DNA from: Desulfobacterales bacterium
GTDB taxonomy: Bacteria; Desulfobacterota; Desulfobacteria; Desulfobacterales; JADGBH01
Direction of reading: 5' to 3'
Assembly: GCA_015231595.1 (NCBI GenBank)
Contig: JADGBH010000035.1
Location: 1 to 46,194 of the forward strand
DNA length: 46,194 bases
Shown here: positions 33,186 to 42,087 of the stretch, one piece after another
How positions within the stretch are numbered: position 1 is the stretch's first letter
How the letters are laid out: every line of letters begins with the position of its first letter
The notes under the pieces: generated by a model
Told to the model about the DNA's origin: nothing
Databases searched by the model: none
What the model saw: the letters and a program-made list of their open reading frames with translations, nothing else
Program-made: the position numbers and the translations under genes

Positions 33186-35936
33186 ATGAGGATGTTTTTT
33201 ATTAGTAAAAAAAAGTTTAACAGATTTTTTTTAGCGTTATCTGTGTTTTTATTTATGATTAACGTAGCTTACTCTGAAGAAGTAATTGAAATACCAAAAG
33301 ATTCGTTAAAAAATTTTGTAAAGTATTCATTTAATAATAGCACTGATGACAATCAAAATATTTTAATAAAATTAGCTAAAACTCATTTTGATCCATTAAA
33401 AAATTTTCCATTAAATGATCCAAAAATTAATTCAATAGATTCTTATAAATCCGATGAGATTGGTTATTACATTATTCAATTCGACGGTCCTATTATTGAA
33501 GAATGGAAGAAATCTTTAAAATCTCAAGGAGCAGAAATTTTTGATTATATACCTGATTTTTCATTTATAATTAGGATTCCTGCTAAAAATGAATTAGCTG
33601 TTAAGAGCCTTCCCCATGTTCGATGGCTTGGTATTTATCAACCTGAATACCGTGTAAGTCAAAAAGTTGTTGATGAAATTTATGGAATTAAAGCAGCTGA
33701 AAATACATCTGTTTCAACTTTAAGAATTACTGTTTTTCCTGGAGAAAATATTGAAAAAATAGCTGAAAACATAAAAAAAACAGGTGGAGAAATTCTTAAT
33801 ACCGTTACAACTCAATGGAAAACTACTTTTAAAGTAAAAATAAATAACTCTAATCTTGTGCAATTACCTCAAATTTCAGGAGTAAAATGGATTGAGTCTA
33901 CGCCTGAATGGAAACTATTTAATAATATTTCCGCTGATATTCTTGGAACAAGAACTGTATGGAATAATAAGGGCTTATATGGTTCTGGCCAAGTAATAGC
34001 TGTGTGTGACACCGGACTTGATAAGGGATCAACTTCAATAGCTAATCTCCATGATGACTTTGAAGATGGTTTAGGAAATGCAAGGGTTATTCAAATTTTT
34101 GATTTAGTGGGTGATGGAGCAAGTGATGTTAATTCTGGTCATGGAACCCATGTAGCAGGTTCAATTCTTGGAAATGGATATAAATCAGGTAGTGATCCTT
34201 CAGCAAATAGTTTCCCCTCAAATTGCTATGCTGGGATGGCTCCGAAAGCAAGTCTTATTTTTCAAGCATCTGAAGAGAATACCTCTGAATCTCTTTCGGG
34301 CTTGCCAGATGATTTAAACACACTTTTTTCTCAAGCTGATGGTGCTGGAGCTAGTATCCATAGCAATAGTTGGGGCGCTTCTGTAGCTGGAAGCTACACA
34401 TCGTCAGCAGAAGATGTTGATGAATATGTCTGGGCTAATAAGGACTTTGTTATATTATTTGCGGCTTCTAATGATGGAATTGATATGGATGGAGATGGAG
34501 TTGTAGATTTATATAGTTTGGGATCTCCTGGAACAGCAAAAAATTGTATTACAGTTGGAGCTTCTGAAAATAATAGGCCAAGCGGAGCTGGAATTGATGC
34601 TCTTTGGGGACAAGCATGGGCAAAATCATATTCTGCTGACCCAATTAAATCGGATCATGTGTCAAATAATATCAATGGAATGGCTGCTTTTAGTTCAAGA
34701 GGCCCTGTTTTAGACGGAAGATATAAACCAGATATCGTTGCTCCAGGGACGAACATCCTTTCAACAAAATCGTCTATGTCTTCGGGCTCAGGTTGGGGCA
34801 GTTATGATTCTTATTATATGTATATGGGTGGAACAAGTATGGCGACTCCTATAGCAGCAGGAGCTACCGCAGTTATGAGAGAATATCTTTTGAAAACGGG
34901 CAGTGTAAATCCATCAGCAGCTCTTGTTAAGGCGTATCTTTTAAATACAGCCGATGATATGACTCCTGGACAATATGGAACAGGTTCTACACAAGAAATT
35001 TCTAATGCTCCTGTTCCAAACAATGTAGAAGGTTGGGGCAGGCTTAATCTTGAAAAGGGAATTTATCCAACTTCGCCGTTTAATTTTTTATGTTATGATG
35101 AACAAACGGGATTAACTACCTCTCAAACTCAAACTTACGATGTTAAAGTGGTGAACTCTAATGCCCCTTTAAAAGTTAATCTTGTATGGGCAGATTATCC
35201 AGGTTCTACAACGGCACAAGGTGGACTTGTTAATGATTTAGATTTAAAAATAAATGGACCTTCTTCATTTACTGCTTATCCGGATAATGCTTCTAAAAAA
35301 TCAAGTTTGAATGTATTAAACTATAATGATGGAACTCCTGAAGCTTATTATCTCCCTAACAAAGTAGCAATAAAATTTACTCCTTCGTCATATCCTGCTT
35401 ATATTGAGTCAACATCTTTTTATTTTGATAATCAATCTGGAGATACAAGTGATGTATCTATTATTGTTTACGATGATGATGGCGCAAACGGAATGCCTGG
35501 TGGGACTCAGTTATTTAACAAAAAGTTAACTTATGTGGAAGGATTTTTTGTTACTGTAGGAATTGGAATCGTTATAAGTAGTGGAGATTTTTTTATTTCA
35601 GTTGAAAAAATTAGTAGTACTCAGAGGTTGATTGCCGATAATCAAAGTTATGGCAGAAGTTATTATAACACAGGAAGTGGATGGTTATTAAGCTCAGCTT
35701 ATACTGCTTACATATCAGCAAATCTTAGAGGCAGTGATTATTCAACTTCTTATGATCGTGTAAACAATACATTAGGAGTTACAGTTAATAATCCAACTGT
35801 AGGAACTTACACAATTAATATTTCTGGTTATAATATACCCCATGGTCCTCAACCTTACGCTTTAGTTGTTAGTGGTAATATTACATCGCAATCATCAAAA
35901 GCGCTACCTTGGATTGATCTTCTTTTAAATAGATAG
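33186..35936 (+). CDS. Secreted subtilisin-like (S8) serine protease
   Basis: A 916-residue exported protease. A signal peptide covers about residues 1-30 (cleavage near AYS). An N-terminal propeptide-like region (to about 250) includes two related stretches (IIQFDGPIIEEWKKSLKSQG and RITVFPGENIEKIAENIKKTG). The S8 domain follows with the full triad: Asp275 (AVCDTGLD), His319 (GHGTHVAG) and Ser551 (GGTSMATPIAAG). The C-terminal 280 residues are beta-rich: LVWADYPGSTTAQGGLVNDL resembles the beta-barrel after the catalytic domain in KP-43-type proteases, then an FTPSSYPAYIES region, and YTINISGYNIPHGPQPYALV closes the fold. GAGAGG supports the ATG. A strong terminator follows. Confidence 0.94.
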   Translation: MRMFFISKKKFNRFFLALSVFLFMINVAYSEEVIEIPKDSLKNFVKYSFNNSTDDNQNILIKLAKTHFDPLKNFPLNDPKINSIDSYKSDEIGYYIIQFDGPIIEEWKKSLKSQGAEIFDYIPDFSFIIRIPAKNELAVKSLPHVRWLGIYQPEYRVSQKVVDEIYGIKAAENTSVSTLRITVFPGENIEKIAENIKKTGGEILNTVTTQWKTTFKVKINNSNLVQLPQISGVKWIESTPEWKLFNNISADILGTRTVWNNKGLYGSGQVIAVCDTGLDKGSTSIANLHDDFEDGLGNARVIQIFDLVGDGASDVNSGHGTHVAGSILGNGYKSGSDPSANSFPSNCYAGMAPKASLIFQASEENTSESLSGLPDDLNTLFSQADGAGASIHSNSWGASVAGSYTSSAEDVDEYVWANKDFVILFAASNDGIDMDGDGVVDLYSLGSPGTAKNCITVGASENNRPSGAGIDALWGQAWAKSYSADPIKSDHVSNNINGMAAFSSRGPVLDGRYKPDIVAPGTNILSTKSSMSSGSGWGSYDSYYMYMGGTSMATPIAAGATAVMREYLLKTGSVNPSAALVKAYLLNTADDMTPGQYGTGSTQEISNAPVPNNVEGWGRLNLEKGIYPTSPFNFLCYDEQTGLTTSQTQTYDVKVVNSNAPLKVNLVWADYPGSTTAQGGLVNDLDLKINGPSSFTAYPDNASKKSSLNVLNYNDGTPEAYYLPNKVAIKFTPSSYPAYIESTSFYFDNQSGDTSDVSIIVYDDDGANGMPGGTQLFNKKLTYVEGFFVTVGIGIVISSGDFFISVEKISSTQRLIADNQSYGRSYYNTGSGWLLSSAYTAYISANLRGSDYSTSYDRVNNTLGVTVNNPTVGTYTINISGYNIPHGPQPYALVVSGNITSQSSKALPWIDLLLNR

Positions 35937-35950
35937 AATCAATAATAAAT

Positions 35951-35984
35951 AAACTTTGCCAAATAAAAAAATTTGGCAAAGTTT
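35951..35984. terminator. Strong rho-independent terminator after the protease gene
   Basis: A perfect 14-bp stem (AAACTTTGCCAAAT with ATTTGGCAAAGTTT) closes a six-A loop. It begins 15 bases after the protease stop codon. The reverse strand has a T-rich loop, so it may act in both directions. An upstream in-frame ATG of the next gene (35973) lies inside this hairpin. Confidence 0.88.
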
Positions 35985-36020
35985 GAAATTAAATCCAATA
36001 TTTATTTGGAGCATAATTTT

Positions 36021-36800
36021 ATGAGTTATAATACCTTACGAAAATATTTTATTTTTTTGTCAATCGTAACAGTCATCTTATTTTTATCTGCTCATGTAAG
36101 TAACGCAAGTACTAATACGCTTATTTCATTAGATTTTAAGGAAAAAAGCATAGATGAAGCATTTAAAAAGCTTTCAGAATTAAGCGGCTATAAAATATCT
36201 ATAAATAAAGAATTTTCTGGTCAGACTGTCGATGTAAGTTTAAAAGATTTGAACATCTTAGAATGTTTAAAAAAAATGTTAACTGGATATAATAATACTA
36301 TAGAAATTAACGAAGGAAATAAAATTATAAGCGTAATAATCTACGGGGAAAATGACGCTAAAAAATTAATTTCTAAAAAATCAAATCCGAATGATCAAGA
36401 AGTTATACCCGCAGATGATGCAGATGGAACAGGGCTTACAAAAAAAGAGATGGATAAAATTTTAAGTAACCAGAGTATTTATGCAGTTACTTTAGATACA
36501 GAAATTTTACCAGCAGACAAACTTGGAGAACCAGGAATAAAATTAAGGGACTTTGAAAATGGTTCTCTTCAAAATATAAGTGAAATTAATGATTCGACTG
36601 AAGTTTTACCTCCAATCGAAAATGGTAAACCAGGCGCTACTTTCAAAGATATTAATGATTCGATATCAATGCAAAAAATTATTAACTTAAAAGATGAAGA
36701 CATAGAAATAATTCCGCCAGAGAGCCCAGGAATGAAAGGGGTAACACTTAAAGAAATTAATGCTATCAGAAATGTAGATACAGCACCACTATCCCGTTAA
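36021..36800 (+). CDS. STN-domain exported protein with four degenerate Pro-rich repeats
   Basis: A 259-residue protein with a signal peptide (residues 1-30, cleavage near SNA). Residues about 32-100 are an STN (secretin and TonB N-terminus short) domain: LISLDFKEKSIDEAFKKLSE, LSGYKISINKEFSGQTVDVS and LKDLNILECLKKML. Residues about 115-255 hold four degenerate units of 30-36 residues, each opening with EVIPAD, EILPAD, EVLPPIENG or EIIPPESPG and continuing with G-x-[LTF]-[LF]-[KR]-x-[IMF]. The GGAG nine bases before the ATG at 36021 fixes the start. It follows the protease and its terminator. STN domains usually occur in secretins or TonB receptors; here the domain stands without either, so the role is open. 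Confidence 0.75.
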   Translation: MSYNTLRKYFIFLSIVTVILFLSAHVSNASTNTLISLDFKEKSIDEAFKKLSELSGYKISINKEFSGQTVDVSLKDLNILECLKKMLTGYNNTIEINEGNKIISVIIYGENDAKKLISKKSNPNDQEVIPADDADGTGLTKKEMDKILSNQSIYAVTLDTEILPADKLGEPGIKLRDFENGSLQNISEINDSTEVLPPIENGKPGATFKDINDSISMQKIINLKDEDIEIIPPESPGMKGVTLKEINAIRNVDTAPLSR

Positions 36801-36804
36801 AAAA

Positions 36805-37731
36805 TTAAAGAGGTTTTGGAAAATATAGGTTAAATGTTGTTCCTTTCTCCTTTTCACTTTCAAATTCGATATGCCCTTTATGGGTTTTCATTATACCATA
36901 AACAACTGATAACCCAAGACCTCTTCCAAGTTCTTTTGTTGTAAAATATGGGTCGAATATTTTGCCTTTTATGTTTTTATCAATACCGCAGCCATTATCA
37001 GAAATAGATAATTTTATGTAGGGATTTTCATTCATAATAGAATTACTTGCGGATATTTCAATTTTACCATCTTTTTGTATAGATTCTATTGAATTCATGC
37101 AAATGTTTTCAATCACTATATATATTTGCGAATGAATGCCCATTATAAAAAGGTCATTGTCTATGTTTTCACTAATCGTTATACCTTCAGGGATTATTTT
37201 TTTTATGTGGTATAAAATATTTTTTATAATTGATTTAGAGTTGATAAGTGTAAAACGTTCTTTATTTTGAGCACTTAGAAGGATTATTTTATTTATTTGT
37301 GACTTTGCTCGTTCTGCAGCTTTCAATATATTTTGGAGATAGTCTTTTGAAACAGGATCGATATTTACTTCCGAGAGCATCATTTCAGTATATCCTGTAA
37401 TTACGAATAGTATATTGTTAAAGGTATGAGCTATGCCCGCTGCAAGCGTTTGCAGAACATCCATTTTAACTTTTTCGCTATGTATTTTATCTAATTTATT
37501 GATATATTCATCTAACTTTGTAATATTTTGAATAAGATGCAATACTGGAAGGGAACTTTTTTTGAATTGGATAATAATAAATTCATTTTCAATGAATTTT
37601 AAAATTTTTCCAGTAAAATTTCTTATATTACTTGAAAAGATAGAAATATTGTTTAATATGTTTTTAAAAAAAATATTTGGCTTTAATATATTATTTTCTT
37701 TTATTATATGGTTAATATAATTTTCAGACAT
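36805..37731 (-). CDS. Soluble sensor histidine kinase (NtrB-like HisKA)
   Basis: A 308-residue protein. Residues 1-80 are an unrecognised input domain without transmembrane helices. HisKA of the NtrB/AtoS type has His102 in LAAGIAHTFNNIL. The HATPase domain (about 190-305) has the N box ENICMNSIES, the G1 box ISDNGCGID, the F box FDPYFTTK and the G2 box GRGLGLSVVYGI. The Phe-box KELGRGLGLS form is typical of this class, which usually pairs with NtrC-family regulators; no regulator gene is here. GAGAGG upstream supports the ATG. The 3' end lies 4 bases from the convergent STN gene. The 5' end faces a divergent small gene across a 17-bp palindrome. Confidence 0.92.
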   Translation of the reverse strand: MSENYINHIIKENNILKPNIFFKNILNNISIFSSNIRNFTGKILKFIENEFIIIQFKKSSLPVLHLIQNITKLDEYINKLDKIHSEKVKMDVLQTLAAGIAHTFNNILFVITGYTEMMLSEVNIDPVSKDYLQNILKAAERAKSQINKIILLSAQNKERFTLINSKSIIKNILYHIKKIIPEGITISENIDNDLFIMGIHSQIYIVIENICMNSIESIQKDGKIEISASNSIMNENPYIKLSISDNGCGIDKNIKGKIFDPYFTTKELGRGLGLSVVYGIMKTHKGHIEFESEKEKGTTFNLYFPKPL

Positions 37732-37782
37732 AATTACCTCTCTTAAATATAAGGTAGAATAAAATAAAAATGATTATCAATA

Positions 37783-37799
37783 ATAACGCATTGCGTTAT
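37783..37799. promoter_or_regulatory. 17-bp palindrome in a divergent promoter region
   Basis: ATAACGCA and TGCGTTAT are perfect 8-bp arms around a single T. It lies about 52 bases upstream of the kinase start (minus strand) and 51 bases upstream of the ATG at 37850 (plus strand), a location fitting an operator that governs both directions. A nearby TTATCAATAATAACG stretch resembles a half of the 30-bp palindrome at 38132. Confidence 0.5.
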
Positions 37800-37849
37800 A
37801 AAAGTCAAGTTTTTTTCACGTTACATCATATAATATAATTTTGAGAACT

Positions 37850-38116
37850 ATGCTGAGACAGGAAGATTTATTAGAAAATTTAAGAGATATTTTTAAAAAA
37901 TTAGATGTAAAAGTTAATGAACAAAATTTTAGAAACGTTGGAATAAAGGTTCAAAGTGGATTATGTAAAGTCAAGGGAGATTCTATATTTATACTTGATA
38001 AGCATAAATCAATAAGGGAAAAAAATGAAATTCTTGCGGTTCACCTTAGTAAAGTTGATTTAAGCGAGTTTTATATTTTGCCTGCTGTCAGGGACTACAT
38101 AGAAAGGTACAGGTGA
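37850..38116 (+). CDS. Small protein of unknown function
   Basis: An 88-residue protein without a signal peptide or membrane helix. It opens with a helix (RQEDLLENLRDIFKKLDVKV), has a beta-rich centre (VGIKVQSGLCKVKGDSIFIL) and ends with a helix (ILPAVRDYIERYR). The KVKGDSIFILDKHKSIREKN segment reads like a two-strand hairpin followed by a basic helix. I choose the ATG at 37850; a TTG three codons upstream is possible. No Shine-Dalgarno is seen. It is a plausible real gene because of its good amino-acid composition and because it has its own space between a palindrome and a terminator-like palindrome. Function is unknown. Confidence 0.6.
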   Translation: MLRQEDLLENLRDIFKKLDVKVNEQNFRNVGIKVQSGLCKVKGDSIFILDKHKSIREKNEILAVHLSKVDLSEFYILPAVRDYIERYR

Positions 38117-38131
38117 TTACAGTTTTTAGGC

Positions 38132-38161
38132 ATCGTTATTGATAATATTATCAATAACGAT
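38132..38161. repeat. Perfect 30-bp palindrome
   Basis: ATCGTTATTGATAAT is followed directly by its reverse complement ATTATCAATAACGAT, with no spacer. It lies 16 bases after the small gene and 84 bases before the end of the convergent large gene, so it may be a bidirectional terminator or a protein-binding site. Confidence 0.9.
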
Positions 38162-38244
38162 ATATAAAACTTTCTACCCTTAATAATTTTGGCCTTAGTC
38201 GTAGATTTGTATTAATGATAAAGATATCAATAACCCTATTTGTA

Positions 38245-41199
38245 TTATAATTCTTTAATAAGATCATTTAGCATGTTTTCATCTTCCTTTTTAATAAAAA
38301 GAATTTTATTGTTACTTCCCCTTTCAGTTTTATTTAATATATCAATTATTTTTTCTGCCGGTTGTCCTTCAGCATTTAGAAGAATGGCGTATTGCAATAA
38401 ACACCAGTTTTTTTCATAAACATTCGCTCCGTTGTTAATGCCGTCTTGAATTAGATCTTTTAGGCCTTCTATGGAATATGGAGTTATCCAGTTTCTAAAC
38501 TTTTTTGTATGCTCTAATAAAACGCTTATCTTCTTTCTGTATGAGGTGTCGATAAGCCCTATTTTTTCCCATTCCCTGTCATCGTTCGGCATTTTTTCAA
38601 TAAAGGAAATTAAGTTTATTTTTAATTCTTTTTCATCTTCTTCTGAAATATTAAATAGATCAGGATCATATAGATAGGCTTTGATCTTGATTGGCATAGC
38701 CATAGGGAGGAAAACTTCATTATAATGATCCTGAGCTGAAAAAAAGAAAGAATTTATAGTTTCTGCTGTAAATGAAGATTTTTCCCAGTTAACATATTTT
38801 TTTGGCAATAAATAATACTTATAATAAAATGCTGAATCTGAATTAAATAGATAATTTTGGGATAAAGGTTTTCCTATGAAAAGATTTTTTGCAGCCATGT
38901 AATTCATAATAGGATGATTCATCATATTAATATTATATTTTTTTAATTTACATTCCATGTAGTCCGAATTTAATACTTCCCTCAATAGAATTGCATCTAA
39001 AGATTCAATGCCTATTGTTTGTAAAGATTTCCATACATCATAGCTGTCATTGAAAAGTTTATCCGCTATTTTTAAATCGTCGAAGCTTATATCTTTATTT
39101 GAGGCTAAAATTAACTGATCTGAAATATTTGACATAAAAATTCTTGTATAATTAAATTCTGAGCCTATTGTTTTCAAAATTATAGCAAATATATCAGATG
39201 TTACTTCTGAAGTTCCAATCCATTGGATGAATAATCCGTCATCATATAAATGATTTTTTATAATTTTATAAAAATCTTTGGTAAAAAGTAAATCTGAACC
39301 GATTATCCAAGGCGCATTAATTTCTTCAGATATAATAATATTCCATTTTTTTTTGTTTTTTCGAAGAATTTTAAAAATATCACCCGTAATAATTTTTATC
39401 TTATTATTTTCATGAATGTTATTATTGAATTTCCCGAATAATGGAATATTTTCAGCAATAACATTAGATGCTTCAACAATATCTATCTGTTGAATATTGG
39501 GATAAATAAGCAACTCACCGGCGGTTATGCCTGTATTTAGGCCAATTATCAGAACGTTATTTTTATTGTTTGATAAGAGAGCAGGAATATGGGCGCAGAG
39601 CTTGAGGGAGCATTCATCGCTTCCTGTTGAAGCATATTTCTCTCCATTTTTGTATATTGTAAGGGTAGTTTCATTTTTTTTTAAAAGATGTGGAGATTCG
39701 ATTATTGCTATGCTTGAATCATAGCTATCTTTATAAAATAATGTTTTGGAATTATCATTAAAATTATTATAAAAAGCTTGATAGCCCTTTAATGAATAAT
39801 CGTTGAAATCTGTTTGTTTAAAAAAACCTTTTTTAAAGTTTGTTTCTTCATAAAAAGGGTTAAACAAAATTAATATCCAAATTAAAAAGACTAATGCAGA
39901 TGAATTTATTAAATAATTTTTATTGATATAGATCGCTGCCATTAATGCAGAAATAGCCGATAATAAGGCAACAATAAGAATTATTTCTCCGTTATTAAAG
40001 TAATTATAAAAAATTATCCCACCGCAAATACTTCCGAAAATTTTACCGATGGAATTTATTGCGAACAATGTGCCAGAATAGTTTCCGATATATTTTAATT
40101 CTATTTTTAGTTCATGAAATGTTACAATCACGATAATTCCAGCAAACCCTATTGGTATCACCAAAATAAAACATAAGATGATAAAAATTACTAAATAATA
40201 AGCAAAAAAACCAGCCGCATTTGATTGAAATGCTATACGTATAACATGTGCGTAATAAGGCCATTTATCAAGTATAAAATAAAGCCCTACCAAGAACAGA
40301 GCAATAAAAATTTGATAATGAAAAAGAATATTTTGAGGTATATTTTTTAAACGTAAAAATAGAAAGCCCATTATAACAATTGAAAAAATAAAAACAGATG
40401 TCGTAATTGATAAAGAATATAAAGAAGGACCTAAGCATATACTCGTAATGCTTGTTAAAATTTTTTCAAAAGCTATAATATAAAATCCCGATAAAAATAC
40501 CATTAAATATAATATTAAGACTGGATAAATAGAAAATATTCGATGAAGAGGGGTTTCTTCTAAAGAAGTTTTTGAATCAATAAATAATTTATCCGATAAA
40601 AAATAAAAACATATAAAATTAAAAATGTTTAATATGCTTGTTATTCCTAAAGTATAAGAAAAACCAAAGCTCTTGATAAAATAAAATTCTGATAAAATAA
40701 TTCCGATAAAAGCTCCAAAAATATTCGTGATATATACTTTTGCGTGGGTATAAGTAGATTGCGATATATTTTTAGTTAGGCTTTTTGTTAAAAATGGAAT
40801 AGTAAATCCCATACAGAAGGATGGTAATGCGGTTAATGCCGAGGAGACAATCATTCCTTCTATTGCTATCGTTAAAGGCGATGATGAATAATAGCTAACG
40901 ATAAATCTATCAATCAAAGCAAAAATTTTAATAAAAGATAAACCAAACAAGCCTTTTGCAAGCTCAATAAAGGAATACAACTTAACAAGATTTTTTACAG
41001 TTACCGTAAGTTTTCCGGCAAAATAATATCCAACCGATAGAAAGCTAAAAAAAACTATAGATTCCGTTATTGCTGCTACATTATTAGTTCCGAGTAAGAT
41101 ATTAAGATATTTTTGTGATACAAGCTGAAAGATGAGGTTAGATGCTCCACTAATTAAAATTAAAAAAAATAAAAAATTATTTAATAACCGATCTTTCAT
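38245..41199 (-). CDS. Fused membrane/spermidine-synthase-like protein
   Basis: A 984-residue inner-membrane protein. Residues 1-440 hold about 12 hydrophobic helices, opening SGASNLIFQLVSQKYLNILL, the pattern of fused MFS/spermidine-synthase proteins. Residues about 545-700 are a Rossmann methyltransferase-like domain: VLIIGLNTGITAGELL, IQQIDIVEASNVI, KIKIITGDIFKILRKN, IISEEINAPWIIGSDLLFTKDF. Where SpeE has GGGDG and the DSSDP catalytic Asp, this protein has GLNTG and SEEINAPW, so spermidine synthesis is unlikely. Such fused proteins often keep an SEPSNPW-type loop. A C-terminal region of about 280 residues is helical and unassigned. GAG upstream is a weak ribosome site. Confidence 0.85.
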   Translation of the reverse strand: MKDRLLNNFLFFLILISGASNLIFQLVSQKYLNILLGTNNVAAITESIVFFSFLSVGYYFAGKLTVTVKNLVKLYSFIELAKGLFGLSFIKIFALIDRFIVSYYSSSPLTIAIEGMIVSSALTALPSFCMGFTIPFLTKSLTKNISQSTYTHAKVYITNIFGAFIGIILSEFYFIKSFGFSYTLGITSILNIFNFICFYFLSDKLFIDSKTSLEETPLHRIFSIYPVLILYLMVFLSGFYIIAFEKILTSITSICLGPSLYSLSITTSVFIFSIVIMGFLFLRLKNIPQNILFHYQIFIALFLVGLYFILDKWPYYAHVIRIAFQSNAAGFFAYYLVIFIILCFILVIPIGFAGIIVIVTFHELKIELKYIGNYSGTLFAINSIGKIFGSICGGIIFYNYFNNGEIILIVALLSAISALMAAIYINKNYLINSSALVFLIWILILFNPFYEETNFKKGFFKQTDFNDYSLKGYQAFYNNFNDNSKTLFYKDSYDSSIAIIESPHLLKKNETTLTIYKNGEKYASTGSDECSLKLCAHIPALLSNNKNNVLIIGLNTGITAGELLIYPNIQQIDIVEASNVIAENIPLFGKFNNNIHENNKIKIITGDIFKILRKNKKKWNIIISEEINAPWIIGSDLLFTKDFYKIIKNHLYDDGLFIQWIGTSEVTSDIFAIILKTIGSEFNYTRIFMSNISDQLILASNKDISFDDLKIADKLFNDSYDVWKSLQTIGIESLDAILLREVLNSDYMECKLKKYNINMMNHPIMNYMAAKNLFIGKPLSQNYLFNSDSAFYYKYYLLPKKYVNWEKSSFTAETINSFFFSAQDHYNEVFLPMAMPIKIKAYLYDPDLFNISEEDEKELKINLISFIEKMPNDDREWEKIGLIDTSYRKKISVLLEHTKKFRNWITPYSIEGLKDLIQDGINNGANVYEKNWCLLQYAILLNAEGQPAEKIIDILNKTERGSNNKILFIKKEDENMLNDLIKEL

Positions 41200-41277
41200 T
41201 AGTTACTCACAAAAACTAAAAAAGCATAATTTATTTATCATTTGTCATTATATAGTTTATAATTTGTCATTATATAG

Positions 41278-41955
41278 TTAAGTGAATTCTTCTATCGTAA
41301 AAACATAATTAGCTATTATTTTTTCAGTTTCATCGGAGACATTAGAAAATTCTATGCCTACAAATAATTCATTTCCTTTTTTACTTACATTTTTTATTTT
41401 TCCGTCTATTTGTCTTTCTCCATCAACGCCAGGAAATTGAGGTCGTAAGGTAATAAGATCAAATTTATATAGGGGTTTTCTGCCAGTTTGTTGGCCGTTT
41501 AACATACAGCAACAGCCTTTTTTGTTTACATCAACTATAACGCCAGTAGTAATTTCTTTTTTGTTTTCAATCTTTGCGGGTATGAATGCTGTATTTCGTT
41601 TAAGATTTCTAAGTTGATGGCTTTGGATTAGCTTCGGATATTCTAATACTACAACTCTGATTGATTGAGTTATACAATCAATTAGCTTAGTTTGAAAAGC
41701 GTAAACGATCCCTGCATATAAAAATTTAACTATAAACATATTTCCAGGGAAGCATTTGTCTTTGACCATGTTAAATTTGCTCGGAGATGCTACTATAATA
41801 TACTCATTTGATACCATACCGATAAAAAAACTTGAAACAGGAAATTCAATTCCTTCAATTTCTAAATGTAGCTTTGTTCCGATATCAATATTTAAAATAT
41901 TTTTGTTTTCTACTTTTAAAACGTCAAGGAAATCAATTCCTTCATCTGTTTCCAT
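41278..41955 (-). CDS. YcgR/PilZ-like flagellar-brake or c-di-GMP receptor protein
   Basis: A 225-residue protein. Residues 1-105 resemble the YcgR N-terminal domain (IGTKLHLEIEGIEFPVSSFFIG, and MFIVKFLYAGIVYAFQTKLI). Residues about 110-222 are PilZ-like: RNLKR provides the RxxxR motif, and VIVDVNKKGCCC stands where the D/NxSxxG motif lies, but with Asn for Ser. FVGIEFSNVSDETEKIIANYV closes the barrel and helix. The altered motif makes c-di-GMP binding uncertain. GGAGG four bases before the ATG gives a strong start. It follows the porin gene on the same strand after about 130 bases and precedes the fused membrane protein. No flagellar genes are nearby. Confidence 0.82.
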   Translation of the reverse strand: METDEGIDFLDVLKVENKNILNIDIGTKLHLEIEGIEFPVSSFFIGMVSNEYIIVASPSKFNMVKDKCFPGNMFIVKFLYAGIVYAFQTKLIDCITQSIRVVVLEYPKLIQSHQLRNLKRNTAFIPAKIENKKEITTGVIVDVNKKGCCCMLNGQQTGRKPLYKFDLITLRPQFPGVDGERQIDGKIKNVSKKGNELFVGIEFSNVSDETEKIIANYVFTIEEFT

Positions 41956-42087
41956 ATTACCTCCAAAAGCAGTAAATTTTTAAATTCATGGCAATTCTAA
42001 TTGGTGGATATTCATTTTTTTTAAATTATGAGTCCCCACAAAAAAGTGGGAACATCAAAAAAAATTATAAATGAATATCTGAATTTG

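Noticed and set aside
37765..37785. Fur box in the TGATTATCAATAATAAC stretch
   Set aside because: The match to the 19-bp Fur consensus is partial, and AT-rich sequence makes such matches common.
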